A DNA stretch of 20,429 nucleotides. Source: a virus. Position 1 is the first letter of the stretch. Each line of letters begins with the position of its first letter. The position numbers and the translations under genes were made by a program. A model generated the notes under the pieces. That model saw only the letters and a program-made list of their open reading frames with translations, searched no databases and was not told where the DNA came from. Below are positions 20,357-20,429 of this stretch, in pieces. Location: positions 1 through 20,429 of the IMG/VR virus record IMGVR_UViG_3300045999_002839; one strand, given 5' to 3'.

Positions 20357-20388
20357 TATATATGCACAGCTTTGCTGTGCTATCTAAT
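20357..20388 (-). promoter_or_regulatory. Inverted repeat plus TATATATA, possible operator/promoter
   Basis: A perfect inverted repeat, GCACAGC-TTT-GCTGTGC (20364-20380), lies next to the AT-run TATATATAT upstream of the gene at 19849-20319. Read on the minus strand, TTAGAT, a 19-base spacer containing the repeat, and TATATA could be a weak promoter with an operator inside the spacer. There is no T-run, so a terminator is unlikely. Evidence is positional only. Confidence 0.35.
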
Positions 20389-20428
20389 GAATCGCACCAT
20401 GCTTGAGCATGTCATCGCTTGTGTCTGG
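20384..20428 (-). CDS. C-terminal end of a minus-strand gene entering from the right (partial)
   Basis: On the minus strand an open frame runs in from the right edge and ends PDTSDDMLKHGAIH with TAG. A second frame (20380-20427) ends TCSSMVRFIR and cannot be excluded. Only about 14 residues are visible, so no function can be given. Confidence 0.3.
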   Translation of the reverse strand, partial: PDTSDDMLKHGAIH

Positions 20429-20429
20429 G

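Noticed and set aside
20364-20380. The GCACAGC/GCTGTGC hairpin as a terminator.
   Set aside because: No T-run follows on either strand; it is flanked by TATATATA and lies upstream of a gene start, so an operator/promoter role is more likely.

Overview
The window looks like a piece of a tailed-phage (Caudoviricetes) genome from an uncultured, moderate-to-low-GC actinobacterium. The phage call rests on tail-fibre and glycine-rich adhesin genes, a holin/endolysin cassette, and a phage replication/recombination module. The actinobacterial host is inferred mainly from a WhiB-family gene with all four iron-sulfur cysteines, supported by GTG/TTG starts, an actinophage-style Cas4/RecB-type exonuclease next to a RepA-like ATPase, and a 20S-proteasome-like peptidase gene. 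A freshwater actinobacterium of the Nanopelagicales type would fit the base composition, but that is a guess. No tRNA, integrase, CRISPR array or insertion sequence was seen.

Layout. (1) 1-9690, plus strand: end of the virion module. It holds a structural protein, a long Ala/Ser/Thr heptad-repeat tail fibre, a small fibre-associated protein, three tandem paralogous tail proteins (two with large glycine-rich domains), two small tail-associated proteins, two holin-like membrane proteins, an M15-type endolysin, a large virion protein and a small peptidoglycan-binding-like protein. The module closes at one strong and one weaker hairpin terminator (9694-9770). (2) 9867-17493, plus strand: a tightly packed operon, probably started by an extended -10 promoter giving a leaderless first gene. 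It encodes a Cas4/RecB-type exonuclease split into two polypeptides with a zinc-ribbon gene between them, a RepA-like ATPase, several nucleases, WhiB, a secreted lysozyme-like protein, a primase split into zinc-finger and Toprim polypeptides with a proteasome-beta/HslV-like peptidase gene between them, a nucleotide-modification-associated protein, an endonuclease VII homologue, a sigma-region-4-like protein, an FmdB-like zinc ribbon and a glycosyltransferase. (3) 17510-20429, minus strand: a second operon of small unknown proteins plus a DUF932 protein, converging on the plus operon at a perfect 12-bp hairpin (17478-17505) that can serve both strands.

The parts fit one programme: exonuclease, ATPase, primase and junction resolvases for DNA replication and recombination; WhiB and the sigma-like protein for transcription control; adhesins, holins and endolysin for entry and exit. 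The most unusual element is the proteasome-like peptidase gene (14140-14670). It starts with Met-Thr-Thr, so removal of Met would expose a ready-made catalytic threonine, and it sits exactly between the two halves of the primase with 4-bp GTGA overlaps on both sides. The second is the split exonuclease, whose predicted iron-sulfur cluster ligands are divided between two proteins.
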